A DNA stretch of 64,000 bases from Pseudomonadota bacterium (GTDB lineage Bacteria > Pseudomonadota > Gammaproteobacteria > Steroidobacterales > Steroidobacteraceae), in NCBI GenBank assembly GCA_016705325.1, contig JADIYJ010000027.1:124001-188000 (forward strand), in the 5' to 3' direction. Below the pieces are notes generated by a model, which was not told the DNA's origin, ran no database searches, and saw only the letters and a list, made by a program, of their open reading frames with translations. The position numbers and the translations under genes were made by a program. The first letter of the stretch is position 1; every line of letters starts with the position of its first letter. Below, piece by piece: positions 1-9,476 of this stretch.

Positions 1-1066
1 GGACGTACTCGGTCGCGATCGGGCCAGCGGCCGATCCACCGACGCCTCCGCCCGCCGACGGCGCCGCCAGTGGGGCGTTGCTCGCAACGGTGGCGCTTGC
101 CGCGGCGGCCGCGATCATCGCCGCCGCTTTCGCCCGTTCGACCGCGGCCTTCGAGTCCGCGAGTTCACGCGCGAGGAACGCGCTGGACACGTTCGCCTGC
201 CACGCCACGTAGCCGAGCACCGCAGCGGGTATTGCCGCGAATACGGCGGTGAGCACGACTGGCCACCACTGGCGGCGCGGTGACTGCGGCGTAAACGATT
301 CGAAAGCGGGCGCCGTCGGGATCTTGCCGATGCTCTCCTTCATCTCGCTGGTCAGCCGGCGCGCGAATGCCTCGAACGTGGCGAGCAGGAACCGGCGCTG
401 CTCGGTCAGCTGTTCCCGCACCAGATGCTGGATGGAGTTGCGCAGACCCGCCTGCAGTTCGGACGCAAGCCCCGGCGTGAGGGCGATCGAAGCTGGCGAA
501 GGAGCCAGCGGCGCCGCCGTCAGCACGGGCCGGGTCGCCGTGGTCGACAGCGCATCGACCGCCTGGAGGTCGTCAGGGTTCGCAGCCGCCAGCGCGGCGG
601 CCATCGCCGCTTCATCGGGCGACCTCTCGGCCGCCATCGCCGCCGCCGCCGCCGGCCCCGGGAACAGTGCCTGGCGTTGGGTCCGCCGATCCGGCAGCAG
701 GTGGAGCTGGTACAGAATCCGTGACACGTCGACCGGCCGCACCGTCTTCGGCAGCACGCCGACTGCGCCGAGGGCACGCGCCTGGCTGACGTACAGTTCG
801 CCTTCCTGCGAGGTGTACATCATGAGCGGGATCGTCGCGGTCAGCGGGTCGGCCTTGATGGTCTGCACGGCCTGGAAACCATCCATGCCCGGCATCAGGT
901 GATCCATGAAGATGACGTCGGGCCGGCTCCGCTGCAGGTATTCGAGCGCCTGCTCGGCTGACTCGGCCGTATCCACGGTCAAGCCCTGCTGTTCGAGCAT
1001 CCGGCTCAGGATGACTCTGGCCGATCGTGAATCGTCCACGATCAGGGCGCGCTTGCCCGTCGTCAT
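1..1066 (-). CDS. Response regulator with C-terminal membrane anchor (partial, C-terminus outside window)
   Basis: The frame opens at ATG 1066-1064 on the reverse strand and stays open to the window edge, so the C-terminus is missing. Residues 1-125 form a receiver domain with the acidic pair D11/D12, the likely phosphoacceptor D55 in 'VIFMDHLMPGMDG', T85 and K107. No HTH, GGDEF, EAL or HD-GYP output domain follows. Instead there is an Ala-rich linker (about 130-200), a region with helical character, and one hydrophobic segment around residues 267-287 ('VVLTAVFAAIPAAVLGYVAW'), then an Ala-rich helix that may be coiled coil and a Gly/Ser-rich tail. A receiver tethered to the membrane would suit signalling to a membrane partner such as a chemotaxis-like or secretion apparatus; that role is inferred. 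No kinase gene is visible nearby. Confidence 0.8.
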   Translation of the reverse strand, partial: MTTGKRALIVDDSRSARVILSRMLEQQGLTVDTAESAEQALEYLQRSRPDVIFMDHLMPGMDGFQAVQTIKADPLTATIPLMMYTSQEGELYVSQARALGAVGVLPKTVRPVDVSRILYQLHLLPDRRTQRQALFPGPAAAAAMAAERSPDEAAMAAALAAANPDDLQAVDALSTTATRPVLTAAPLAPSPASIALTPGLASELQAGLRNSIQHLVREQLTEQRRFLLATFEAFARRLTSEMKESIGKIPTAPAFESFTPQSPRRQWWPVVLTAVFAAIPAAVLGYVAWQANVSSAFLARELADSKAAVERAKAAAMIAAAAASATVASNAPLAAPSAGGGVGGSAAGPIATEYV

Positions 1067-1233
1067 GTAGTCCCTGGGTCCTTCTGGAGGCACCTGACAG
1101 GTGCCGCGTGTACCGGCTTTCTACCTTGAAAGAGGCGCAAAGCCAATCCCGGCAAGTGGAAGTGGTGCCGCTTGACTCCGGGCGTATGCTCTGCCCACCG
1201 ACTGAGTCAAATAAGCAACGGAGGCATCCCAAC

Positions 1234-3285
1234 ATGCCCTACACAACCCAGGACATTCGCAATATCGCCCTCGTGGGCCAAGCCGGCGCGGGCAAGACGC
1301 TGCTGGCCGAAGCCTTGCTCGCGCAGTCCGGTGCAATCCGGTCCAAGGGGTCGCTCGCCCGTGGCACCACGGTCTGCGACTTCGATCCGCAGGAGAAAGC
1401 CCTGCTCCACTCCCTTGACGCCGCCATCTGCGGTTTCGAGACGCAGGGCCGTCGCGTCAACATGATCGACACCCCGGGATATCCCGACTTTCTCGGCCGC
1501 ACGCTGAGCGCGCTCGAGGCGGTCGAGGCGGCGGTGATCGTCGTGAGCGCCGTCAACGGTATCGAGCCGATGACCCAGCGCATGATGGATTTCGCCAGGA
1601 CGAGGGGCCTGTGCCGGCTCGTCGTCGTCAACAAGATCGACGCGCGCGACGCGCGCACCGAACAGGTGCTGCTGGAACTGCGCGAAGCTTTCGGCAAGAG
1701 CTGCCTGCCGCTCAACCTGCCGGCAGAAGGCGGCGCGTCGGTCGTTGATTGCTTCTTCCAGTCGCAGGGCAAGGCGACTGACTTCTCGTCGGTCGCTGCC
1801 GCGCACACCGAGATCATCGACCAGGTGGTCGAAGTCGACGAAAAACTGATGGCGCTCTACCTGGAGCAGGGCGAGGAGCTGCTGAATCCCGAGCAACTGC
1901 ACGACCCGTTCGAGCAGGCGCTGCGTGAGGACCACCTGATTCCGATCTGCTTCTGCTCCGCCGAGACCGGCGCAGGCATCCCCGAGCTGCTGGCCGTGCT
2001 GGCGCGACTCGCGCCGAACCCGGCCGAGGGCAATCCGCCGCCGTTCCTGAAAGGCGATGGCGACGCGGCCGAACGCGTGACCGTGAGCCCCGATCCGACG
2101 CAGCACGTCATCGCACACGTGTTCAAGGTCACGATCGATCCCTTCGTCGGCAAGATGGGGATTTTCCGCGTGCACCAGGGGACCGTGCGACCCGGCGCAC
2201 AGCTTTTTGTGGGTGATGCACGCAAACCGATCAAGCTCGCCCACCTCTACCAGCTGCAGGGCAAGGAACATGCCGAGATCACCCAGGCCATCCCGGGTGA
2301 CATCTGCGCGGTGCCGAAGATCGACGAGATTCATTTCGACGCCGTGCTGCACGACTCGCACGACGAAGACAATCATCACCTGAAATCGGTGACGTTCCCG
2401 CCAGCGATGCTCGGGCTCGCGATCCGCTCCGAGAAGCGCGGTGACGAGCAGAAGCTGTCCGAAGGCCTGCACCGCCTGATGGCCGAGGACCCGTGCGTGC
2501 GCGTCGAACATCACGTCGCGCAGAACGAGACCGTGCTGTACGGCCTCGGCGACCTGCACCTGCGCGTGATGCTGCAGCGGCTGACGGAACGCTACGGCGT
2601 CTCGGTCAAGACCAGTCCGCCGGCGGTGCCTTACCGCGAGACGATCACGCGTCCGGCCGAAGGCCACTGCCGACACAAGAAGCAGACGGGGGGCGCCGGC
2701 CAGTTCGGCGAGGTGTACCTGCGCATCGAGCCGCTCGAACGCGGCGCGGGCTTCGAGTTCGTCGACGACGTCGTGGGCGGAGCGATCCCCGGCCAGTTCA
2801 TTCCCGCGGTCGAGAAAGGCGTGCGCCAGGTGCTGACCGAGGGCGCGATCGCCGGCTTCACGCTGCAGGACATCCGCGTCAGCGTATACGACGGCAAGCA
2901 CCACGCGGTGGACTCGAAGGAAGTTGCGTTCGTGTCGGCGGGCCGCAAGGCGTTCGTCGAGGCCATCAAGCAGGCGGCGCCGATCGTGCTCGAGCCGATC
3001 GTCCGCATCGTCATCAGTTGTCCGAGCGCGTCGATCGGCGACGTCAGCAGCGACCTGGCGACGCGGCGCGCACGCATCAACGGCCAGGACACGCTGCAGG
3101 GTGGACGATCGGAAATCGCGGCGCTCGTGCCGCTCGGCGAACTGCAGGATTACCTGTCGCGCCTCAAGGCGCTGACCGGCGGCGAAGGCACGTACACGAT
3201 GGACCTGAGTCACTACGATCCGGTGCCGGCGCGAAAACAGCAGGAGCTGGTGTCGGAGTTCAGGCCGCATGAAGAGGCGGATTGA
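1234..3285 (+). CDS. Elongation factor G-like GTPase (EF-G paralogue)
   Basis: This 683-residue protein has the EF-G domain order. The G1 loop 'GQAGAGKT' is at residues 15-22, G3 is 'DTPGYPDF', and G4 is 'NKID'. Domains II-V follow, including the domain IV segment 'GGAGQFGEVYLRIEP' and a C-terminal EF-G fold. It is shorter than canonical FusA (about 700 residues), starts with an atypical N-terminus, and no ribosomal protein or tuf gene is beside it, which fits the 'elongation factor G-like protein' family rather than housekeeping EF-G. It is probably a ribosome-associated translational GTPase of accessory function. The start is ATG 1234, preceded by a GGAGG ribosome site at 1220-1224; an upstream in-frame extension has no such support. 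Confidence 0.92.
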   Translation: MPYTTQDIRNIALVGQAGAGKTLLAEALLAQSGAIRSKGSLARGTTVCDFDPQEKALLHSLDAAICGFETQGRRVNMIDTPGYPDFLGRTLSALEAVEAAVIVVSAVNGIEPMTQRMMDFARTRGLCRLVVVNKIDARDARTEQVLLELREAFGKSCLPLNLPAEGGASVVDCFFQSQGKATDFSSVAAAHTEIIDQVVEVDEKLMALYLEQGEELLNPEQLHDPFEQALREDHLIPICFCSAETGAGIPELLAVLARLAPNPAEGNPPPFLKGDGDAAERVTVSPDPTQHVIAHVFKVTIDPFVGKMGIFRVHQGTVRPGAQLFVGDARKPIKLAHLYQLQGKEHAEITQAIPGDICAVPKIDEIHFDAVLHDSHDEDNHHLKSVTFPPAMLGLAIRSEKRGDEQKLSEGLHRLMAEDPCVRVEHHVAQNETVLYGLGDLHLRVMLQRLTERYGVSVKTSPPAVPYRETITRPAEGHCRHKKQTGGAGQFGEVYLRIEPLERGAGFEFVDDVVGGAIPGQFIPAVEKGVRQVLTEGAIAGFTLQDIRVSVYDGKHHAVDSKEVAFVSAGRKAFVEAIKQAAPIVLEPIVRIVISCPSASIGDVSSDLATRRARINGQDTLQGGRSEIAALVPLGELQDYLSRLKALTGGEGTYTMDLSHYDPVPARKQQELVSEFRPHEEAD

Positions 3286-3386
3286 GCGCAGCGGGGTGAC
3301 GGCGCCCATACGCGCTCGTCCGCGTCGGGAAGGAATCCAGCCGCAGGGTTTGATGTCGCTGCACTGCCTGTCCGACGGAGGACTCG

Positions 3387-4328
3387 ATGCGTAAGGTCGT
3401 ACACAGTCGCCACCCCGACGACGTCATCGATCACGTGCCCGTTTCTACCCGGCGTGCCGCGCGGACGCGACGGCTCGAGCGCCTGTTGCGACGTCACCCT
3501 GTTGCTGTCACCCACCACGACAAGATGGCCGGCATCATCGGCGACCATATCTCGGACAAGATCCGCGTCTTCGGCCGCTACGAGCGCGAAGAACTGGAGG
3601 CACTCGACGCTTTCGTGCTGACACGTCTGCCGGGGCGCAGGCGGTGCTGCGTGGACGTGGGCGCCAACATCGGCAACCACTGCCTGCATTTCAGCCGGCG
3701 CTTCGACCAGGTACTGGCGTTCGAGCCGAACCCGCTGGCCGTAGACCTGCTGCAATGGAACCTCCGCGCCAACGGCATCCGCAACGTCACCGTGCACGCC
3801 GTCGGGCTGGCCGAGCAGGCCTCTACCGCCACGATGTCGGTCGTCGATCGCAACCTGGGCGCCAGCCACCTCGATCCCGGGCCCGCCGCCGGATCCGCTG
3901 CGGGTGACCGCGTGCAGGTCAACCTGGTGCGTGGCGACGACTTGCTGCTCGCCGAGGAGGTCGTGGACCTGGTCAAGGTCGACGTGGAGGGTTTCGAGCT
4001 CGACGTGCTGCGCGGTCTGTACCGCACGCTCGAGCGGCACCGGCCGATCGTGTTGGCCGAGGCGCTGCCGGCGAAGATCGACCCGGCTACCGGCACGACG
4101 GAAGTCGCGGAGCTGCTGGCCGGCCTGGGCTACGTGCCTTTCGAGATGGCCTGGCGCCGTCGCTCCCGTATGAAGTGGCTGGACGCACTGCTGACGGCGG
4201 TCCATGGCACGCGCGTTCGCGTGCTGCGCCGGATCGAGCGTTTCGACCACCGCAACTATCCGATGGTGGTCTTCCTGCCGCAGCACGACGTGCCGCTGCT
4301 GCGACAGACCGCCGTCAGCTCGCAGTGA
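3387..4328 (+). CDS. FkbM family SAM-dependent methyltransferase
   Basis: The 313-residue product carries the class I SAM-binding motif 'VDVGANIGNHCLHF' (about residue 89), an acidic 'AFEPNPLAVDLL' strand end, and the family-typical 'VDLVKVDVEGFELDVLRGL' (split here as VDLVKVDVEG / FELDVLRGL). FkbM enzymes O-methylate sugars, lipids or polyketides. Neighbouring glycosyltransferase and sulfotransferase-like genes make a surface-glycan substrate likely (inference). Its 3' end overlaps by 14 bases the 3' end of the convergent GT4 gene. Confidence 0.88.
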   Translation: MRKVVHSRHPDDVIDHVPVSTRRAARTRRLERLLRRHPVAVTHHDKMAGIIGDHISDKIRVFGRYEREELEALDAFVLTRLPGRRRCCVDVGANIGNHCLHFSRRFDQVLAFEPNPLAVDLLQWNLRANGIRNVTVHAVGLAEQASTATMSVVDRNLGASHLDPGPAAGSAAGDRVQVNLVRGDDLLLAEEVVDLVKVDVEGFELDVLRGLYRTLERHRPIVLAEALPAKIDPATGTTEVAELLAGLGYVPFEMAWRRRSRMKWLDALLTAVHGTRVRVLRRIERFDHRNYPMVVFLPQHDVPLLRQTAVSSQ

Positions 4329-5607
4329 CCGCCGAGCCGCGCTCGAGCAACTCGGCCGTGAGTCGCTGGTAGCCGTCGTACATGCGGGCGATGTCGAATC
4401 GCGCGGCCGACCTCGCCGCACGCACGGCCCAATCCACCGGTCCCATGGCGGACAGCACGGCCTCGGCAGCGTCGGCCAATGCCGCCGCGTCCTCGCGGAC
4501 TGCGACGATGCCACCCTCGCCTACCGTGTCTGGCAGGCCTCCCGAACGCGTCGCGACCACCGGGAGGCCAGTCGACATGGCCTCGATAGCGACACGGCAG
4601 AAGGCCTCCTGCCAGCCATCCGGCATGACGCGTGATGGAACCAGCGCCAGGTCGGCCTCGAACAGCGCGGCGGCAACCTCCAGCGGTCGCGCCGGGGCCG
4701 GGCCGGCCACGAAACCGCGCACGCCGAGCTCCTCTGCCAGCCGGTGCAGCGACTCCATCCTGGGGCCGTCGCCGACGATGCGCAGCCGCACGTCGAGTTC
4801 CGGTCGTCGCGCACGCAACTCAGCAAGCGTCCGGATGGCGAGGTCATGCCCCTTCTGCTCGTACAGGCGGCCGACGCTGATCATGTGCAGCGGCGCCCCC
4901 CAATTCGCAGGCCGTGGACGGGCGGCGAACAACTGCCGGTCAACGCCCATCACGACACGTTCCGAACCCGGTAGCCGGTGCTCGGTCAGCTGTCGCTGCG
5001 CGAATTCGCTGTGGACCACCAGGTGCGCGGAGCCGAGTGCTGCGCGATACAGCTCCCAGCCGTGCTGCTGCGTGAACGCGGTGAGGTCGAAGCCGTGGAA
5101 GTCCACGACCAGCGGCGTGTTGCTACCCTCGAGAGCGATGGCCGCGTCGACGCCGTGGGGTCCGAAATGCGCGTGGACGAGGTCTGGCTGCAACGACTCG
5201 AGCACCTGCCGGAGTCGCTGGGCATACAGGGCACGCTTCCACGCGATGCGACTTCGCCGCAGTTCCGGGTGGCGGCCAATCCAGCCAGCCGCGCGGCGTA
5301 CCGCACCGATCGCCGCTGGCGAACCGCGCGCCGTCCCCGACGGCAGCTGGACTGCGTGGACACTGTGACCGAACTGCTCGGCCAGGGACGCCGCATCGAC
5401 ACGGCGTGCGACCACGACGACGTCGTGTCCAGCCTGCAGCAACGCGCGCACGTGATCAACGATGAACGTCTCGGAGAGCCTGGGAAAGCTGCGGGTGATG
5501 ACGATCACGCGCCTTCTGCTTCGTGGCGCCCGGGACCGCTCATCGCTGTCGTGAGTCACTGCGTACGCCCCTGGCCCATGACTGTCGAAGAGCAGACCAT
5601 GGAGCAT
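4315..5607 (-). CDS. Glycosyltransferase family 4 (GT-B fold)
   Basis: The product has up to 430 residues. The N-terminal half shows 'ITRSFPRLSETFIVDHVRAL', common in exopolysaccharide GT4 enzymes, and 'DLVHAHFGPHG'. The C-terminal half has the nucleotide-sugar site with 'ISVGRLYEQKGHDLAIRTLAEL' (split: ISVGRLYEQKG / HDLAIRTLAEL) and the E-x7-E type segment 'EAFCRVAIEAMSTGLPVVATRSGGLPD' (shown as AIEAMSTGLPVVAT). It should transfer a sugar from a nucleotide donor in capsule, EPS or LPS synthesis. The first 30 residues are poorly conserved in character, so a start downstream of 5607 is possible. Convergent with the FkbM gene and divergent from the sulfotransferase-like gene. Confidence 0.88.
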   Translation of the reverse strand: MLHGLLFDSHGPGAYAVTHDSDERSRAPRSRRRVIVITRSFPRLSETFIVDHVRALLQAGHDVVVVARRVDAASLAEQFGHSVHAVQLPSGTARGSPAAIGAVRRAAGWIGRHPELRRSRIAWKRALYAQRLRQVLESLQPDLVHAHFGPHGVDAAIALEGSNTPLVVDFHGFDLTAFTQQHGWELYRAALGSAHLVVHSEFAQRQLTEHRLPGSERVVMGVDRQLFAARPRPANWGAPLHMISVGRLYEQKGHDLAIRTLAELRARRPELDVRLRIVGDGPRMESLHRLAEELGVRGFVAGPAPARPLEVAAALFEADLALVPSRVMPDGWQEAFCRVAIEAMSTGLPVVATRSGGLPDTVGEGGIVAVREDAAALADAAEAVLSAMGPVDWAVRAARSAARFDIARMYDGYQRLTAELLERGSAVTAS

Positions 5608-5687
5608 TCTGCCGCAGACCCTGCACGCGCGCGAGGGAACCCGGGCGCGAGTTCCGGCCTGAATTGGGCGGCGGATCCGGCTACTCT

Positions 5688-6761
5688 ATGAGTCAAAACC
5701 ACGGAGGGCACGAGGTCTTGGCAGAGCGCGAACTGCTGCTTCACGTCGGCACGCACAAGACCGGCACGACGGCGATACAGGCGCACATGAGCCAATGCCG
5801 CGTCGAACTGGCTGCGCAAGGCATTCTCTATCCATCGCTGCGGCCGGGCCTGTGGAATGAAAGGGAGGCGCATCACAAGGTCGCGCAGGCAGTGCTGCGG
5901 TCGTCGCTCATCGACCGCATCAGACTGCGGCGATACCGCCGCTGGCTCGACCAGGCCCAGACGTGGGCACGGGTCACGGTACTCAGCGCGGAACCGATCT
6001 ACCGGCACACCGTCGGCGAGGTGACTGCAGACGACATGCCGGGGTGGTTCACGGCGCATCGCAACTATCTGCGACGCCTGGCGGCATGGCTCGCGGGTTT
6101 CAACGTGCGGTCCGTCATTTACTTCCGGCAACCGGAAGATCTCGCCATTTCAATGTACAAGGAGCACGTGGTGCGGCGCCTGTTGGCGGGAGACAAGCGG
6201 CATTTTGCGTCATTCATCGCCATGACGGCTCCGTACTACGAGTATTCGCGCCACGTGGACGCGCTCAGGGACACGCTGGGCGACGTGCTCGTACGCGACT
6301 ACGCCGCGGCCAACCGCCTCGGACTGCAGGCGGACTTCGCCGCGCTGGTCGGCGCGGCCAACCTGCCGCTGCCAGCCCGCGCCGCCGTGCGCACTTCACC
6401 GGGCAACCGGGCGACTCTCTGGCTCGCGGCGCAACCGGCGGGACGCTCCCGGCGCGACCACGTCCGCCGGATCCTCTTTGCGCTCCGCGTCTCGTCCGAC
6501 GGCCCCTTCGCCGAGGCCGGACCGACAACGCTCTGGCCAGACCGTGCCACTTTCGAGCGCTTCGTGGAGCGGCACCGCGCCGCCTGGGACCTGCCCTTCC
6601 TGTCACTGCCGGCCTGGTGCGACGTGCCCGCGGCAACCTGGACAGCGGATGATCACGCGGCCGCAGAGGCAGCGTTCCGCGACTGGCAGGCACGTCACCT
6701 CGACCTCTTGCAGCGGCGCGAGGCAAGCCAACTCACTTTCTACGACCCGGATCCGGCCTGA
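5688..6761 (+). CDS. Sulfotransferase-like protein (PAPS-binding fold)
   Basis: The 357-residue product begins near residue 12 with 'LLLHVGTHKTGTTAIQ', the P-loop-like 5'-phosphosulfate site of sulfotransferases. Around residue 140 it has 'VIYFRQPEDLAISMY', matching the 3'-phosphate motif (Arg followed by Ser). It probably sulfates a surface glycan, given the flanking GT4, GT9 and FkbM genes, but the acceptor cannot be read from sequence. ATG 5688 was chosen because it lies just before the conserved P-loop; the frame extends further upstream but that part is low-complexity and overlaps the divergent GT4 start region. Confidence 0.75.
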   Translation: MSQNHGGHEVLAERELLLHVGTHKTGTTAIQAHMSQCRVELAAQGILYPSLRPGLWNEREAHHKVAQAVLRSSLIDRIRLRRYRRWLDQAQTWARVTVLSAEPIYRHTVGEVTADDMPGWFTAHRNYLRRLAAWLAGFNVRSVIYFRQPEDLAISMYKEHVVRRLLAGDKRHFASFIAMTAPYYEYSRHVDALRDTLGDVLVRDYAAANRLGLQADFAALVGAANLPLPARAAVRTSPGNRATLWLAAQPAGRSRRDHVRRILFALRVSSDGPFAEAGPTTLWPDRATFERFVERHRAAWDLPFLSLPAWCDVPAATWTADDHAAAEAAFRDWQARHLDLLQRREASQLTFYDPDPA

Positions 6762-6777
6762 GTAACCCAGGTCGAAC

Positions 6778-7449
6778 TCAGGGGCGGGCGATCGGTTCAA
6801 CGAGGTCGGCCTCCTGGTGACGCGCGTCGTTCACGCGCGAGCTCACGGGTCGCGCGCGCAGATCGGCCCGCTGACACGGCTGCAACAGCCGCGCGAGCCG
6901 ATCGGTCGCCTCGTTGGTGGGATCGAGCCACTCGGCATACGCCTCGGGCGGCACGATCGCCGGCATGCGGTCGTGCACGTGAGCAATCGCCAAGGCGGGA
7001 GCGGTGGTGACGACGCAGCACGACTCAAGCGGCTCGCCCGAAGCCGGGTCGCGCCACCGCTCCCACAGTCCAGCCATGCCGAACGGCTGGCCGTCGTCGA
7101 ACGCGATGAAGTAAGGCTGCTTCGCGGCGCCAGAGCGCTGCCACTCGTAGTAGCCGTCCGCGAGCACCAGGCACCGACGGAACGCGCTGCGGAACGAGGG
7201 CTTTTCGGCGAGGGTTTCGGACCGCGCGTTGATCATGCGCGCACCGATCGACTTCTCCTTCGCCCACGAAGGCACCAGCCCCCAGTACAGCATCGCCACC
7301 TCGCGCGGTCCGCCGGCTTCACGGACGGCGGCGACGAATCGTGTGGGCGCGATGTTGTAACGCGCCTCGATCTCGGGCGTGTCGTCCGGCAACCCGAAGA
7401 GCCTGACGATGGCTTCGTGTGGCGAGTAGAAGGCGAAGCGTCCACACAT
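6778..7449 (-). CDS. SRAP domain protein (YedK/HMCES type), abasic-site DNA-protein crosslinker
   Basis: The 223-residue product starts 'MCGRFAFYSP'; Cys2 becomes the N-terminal catalytic cysteine after Met removal. Other family residues are visible: the Asn/Pro motif 'YNIAPT', 'INARSETLAEKP', the glutamate in 'LADGYYEWQ' and the histidine in 'AHVHDRMPAI'. SRAP proteins bind single-stranded DNA at abasic sites and form a thiazolidine crosslink that protects the lesion. It stands alone between cell-surface genes, and no SOS box was recognised in the short upstream gap. Confidence 0.94.
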   Translation of the reverse strand: MCGRFAFYSPHEAIVRLFGLPDDTPEIEARYNIAPTRFVAAVREAGGPREVAMLYWGLVPSWAKEKSIGARMINARSETLAEKPSFRSAFRRCLVLADGYYEWQRSGAAKQPYFIAFDDGQPFGMAGLWERWRDPASGEPLESCCVVTTAPALAIAHVHDRMPAIVPPEAYAEWLDPTNEATDRLARLLQPCQRADLRARPVSSRVNDARHQEADLVEPIARP

Positions 7450-7484
7450 GGGAGAGTGATCCTGGCGGGTGGCTGGGAAGCCGT

Positions 7485-8555
7485 CTAGGCAAGCCGCGCG
7501 ATACCGTCCTGCAGGCGATCCCAGGCCTCTTCGACGTCCTGCACAGCGATGCCGAGAATGCCGTCGTCAGGGCCCCTGCCGCCCGTCACCGTCTGGACCG
7601 CGCCTCGGGGACTTCGTGGCGCCCAACGATCGACGTTGACCTGGCCGAACAGGACAACGAGCGGGCAGTCCAGAGCTGCCGCGGAATGAGCTGGACCCGT
7701 GTCAACGGAGATCATCCCGAGGGCGCGCTCCTGCAGGGCGAGCAGCCGCGGAATCGGCAGCTCCCGGGCAACGTTAACGACGCGATCGGACTGGACGAGG
7801 CTCGCGATGTCCTCGTTGAGCGACGCCTCCGCCGGCACGCCGAGCAGGACCACGACCAGGCGCGAGTCGCGTCGCAGCAGCGCCTCGATGACCGCGGCCC
7901 AGCGCTCTTCCGGCCAGTACTTGCTGTTGCTTGCGCGCTGGCGGTGCGCCCACCAGCGCATCGTTCGCTTGTTGCCTGCCTGGACCAGCACGAGTGGCCG
8001 TTCGGCGAGGCCGCGATCCTGCAGCCAGGCCGTGAGATCAGAGCGCCAGTCGGGCAGTACGCGCAACGGCGGCCACGCAATGCTCCGGACCATTGCCCCG
8101 GCATCGAGCGGCGCCAGACCCGGTAACGCCGTGGGACTCAGCTGCGCGAACCGCAACCAGCGGTCGAGATTGTGCTCGGACGGGAACCTTGGGCAGTGGA
8201 CGTCGGCTTCGACGATCCATTCCGGTGCGACGCCGGCCCTGGTCAACAATTTCCGTGCGTGAACGCCCGCCTCGCAGAGCCAGACTGGCCCGGCACCGCG
8301 TTGGCGGAGCGTATCGACCAGCTGCCATTGCTGGGGGCTCAGCGCGTACGGAGTGCGCCGGGAGCGAATGAGGTGCAGGTTGCCAACACCGGACTGGCCC
8401 TCAAGCAGCGGTCTTGTCCATCCGCCCGAGGAGACGACGTCCACCGGCTCGCCGAAACGTCGGTGCAGCGCCTCGATCAAACCGAGCACGATCACCATGT
8501 CGCCCATCGCACCGAAACGAACGACCAGCGGCCGGACTGCACCGTCGCGTTTCAC
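7485..8555 (-). CDS. Glycosyltransferase family 9 (heptosyltransferase-like)
   Basis: The 356-residue product opens with 'VVRFGAMGDMVIVLGLIEAL', the GT9 N-terminal motif (RxGxxGD). In the C-terminal half, 'GMISVDTGPAHSAAALDCPLVVLFG' (core: SVDTGPAHSAAAL) is the ADP-heptose/nucleotide-sugar site of WaaC/WaaF-like enzymes. It is presumably an inner-membrane-associated transferase adding heptose or a related sugar to LPS core or another glycan. It lies on the same strand as the ABC exporter genes upstream and shares the surface-glycan neighbourhood, but is separated by about 75 bases, so co-transcription is possible rather than shown. Confidence 0.86.
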   Translation of the reverse strand: MKRDGAVRPLVVRFGAMGDMVIVLGLIEALHRRFGEPVDVVSSGGWTRPLLEGQSGVGNLHLIRSRRTPYALSPQQWQLVDTLRQRGAGPVWLCEAGVHARKLLTRAGVAPEWIVEADVHCPRFPSEHNLDRWLRFAQLSPTALPGLAPLDAGAMVRSIAWPPLRVLPDWRSDLTAWLQDRGLAERPLVLVQAGNKRTMRWWAHRQRASNSKYWPEERWAAVIEALLRRDSRLVVVLLGVPAEASLNEDIASLVQSDRVVNVARELPIPRLLALQERALGMISVDTGPAHSAAALDCPLVVLFGQVNVDRWAPRSPRGAVQTVTGGRGPDDGILGIAVQDVEEAWDRLQDGIARLA

Positions 8556-8630
8556 GATCGTGGCTCCAAACCTGAGAACTCTGTCGCGCTGGCTGCCGCA
8601 GCCAGCGCTGTGATCCCCGCGTACATGACC

Positions 8631-9476
8631 CTATTCCCGGGTTCCCGTCCCCTTCTCCATCAGCCACACGCAGCCTGCGAACAGGACCACCACCGACAAG
8701 GTCATGATCGCGAATGAAAAGCCGACGTCGACATCGGATTGCCCGAGAAAGCCGTAACGGAAAGCGCTCACCATGTAGAGGATCGGGTTCGCTTTCGAGA
8801 CCGCCTGCGCCCACTCGGGCAGCATCTGGATCGAGTAGAACACGCCACCGAGATACGTCATCGGTGTCAGGATGAACGTCGGCACGAACGTGATCTGGTC
8901 GAAGTTCCTGGCGAACACGGCGTTGACGAAGCCCCCGAGCGCGAACACGATCGAGGTGAGCAGAACGGCCGCGATCACCACCAACAGGTGCTCGACGTGC
9001 AGGCGCGTGAAAAACAGCGCGATGATCGTCACGATCAATCCGACCAGCAATCCGCGCAGCACGCCACCCGCGACGTAGCCAAGCACGATCAGCCAGCTGG
9101 GCAGCGGCGAGACGAGCAGTTCCTCGATGTGCCGGCCGAACTTGGCCCCGAAGAACGACGACACCACGTTGCCGTAACTGTTGGTGATCACGGACATCAT
9201 GATCAGGCCCGGAGCGATGTACTGCAGGTACGTGTAGCCGCCCATCTGCCCGATCCGCCCGCCGATCAGGTTGCCGAAGATGATGAAGTACAGCGTCGCC
9301 GTGATTACCGGCGGCACCAGCGTCTGGCCCCAGATGCGCATGATGCGGCTGAATTCGCGAATGACGATCGTCGCGAAACCGACCCGGCGAGCACGACGCA
9401 TGTTGGCGGCCGTCGTCACTTCGGCATGACCGCCAGGGACAGCGCCGGGCGCGCGGTTCGATGACTGGACGCTCAT
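8631..9476 (-). CDS. ABC-2 type transporter permease (YadH-like)
   Basis: The 281-residue product has about six hydrophobic segments and the ABC-2 export permease signature region ('PTFILTPMTYLGGVFYSI'), with the amphipathic 'LVSPLPSWLIVLGYVAGG' before the second half. Its start overlaps the stop of the ATPase gene by four bases (ATGA), so the two are translationally coupled. Together they resemble the YadG/YadH pair, an exporter of unknown substrate. Given the adjacent glycan genes, a polysaccharide or lipid cargo is possible, but the family also includes drug exporters. Confidence 0.9.
   Translation of the reverse strand: MSVQSSNRAPGAVPGGHAEVTTAANMRRARRVGFATIVIREFSRIMRIWGQTLVPPVITATLYFIIFGNLIGGRIGQMGGYTYLQYIAPGLIMMSVITNSYGNVVSSFFGAKFGRHIEELLVSPLPSWLIVLGYVAGGVLRGLLVGLIVTIIALFFTRLHVEHLLVVIAAVLLTSIVFALGGFVNAVFARNFDQITFVPTFILTPMTYLGGVFYSIQMLPEWAQAVSKANPILYMVSAFRYGFLGQSDVDVGFSFAIMTLSVVVLFAGCVWLMEKGTGTRE

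Noticed and set aside
1167..1190. TTGACT and TATGCT as a promoter for the EF-G-like gene
   Set aside because: Only seven bases separate the two hexamers, too few for a sigma-70 promoter.
1207..3309. A 700-codon open frame antisense to the EF-G-like gene
   Set aside because: Arg/His/Asp-rich without domains; the forward frame has all GTPase motifs.
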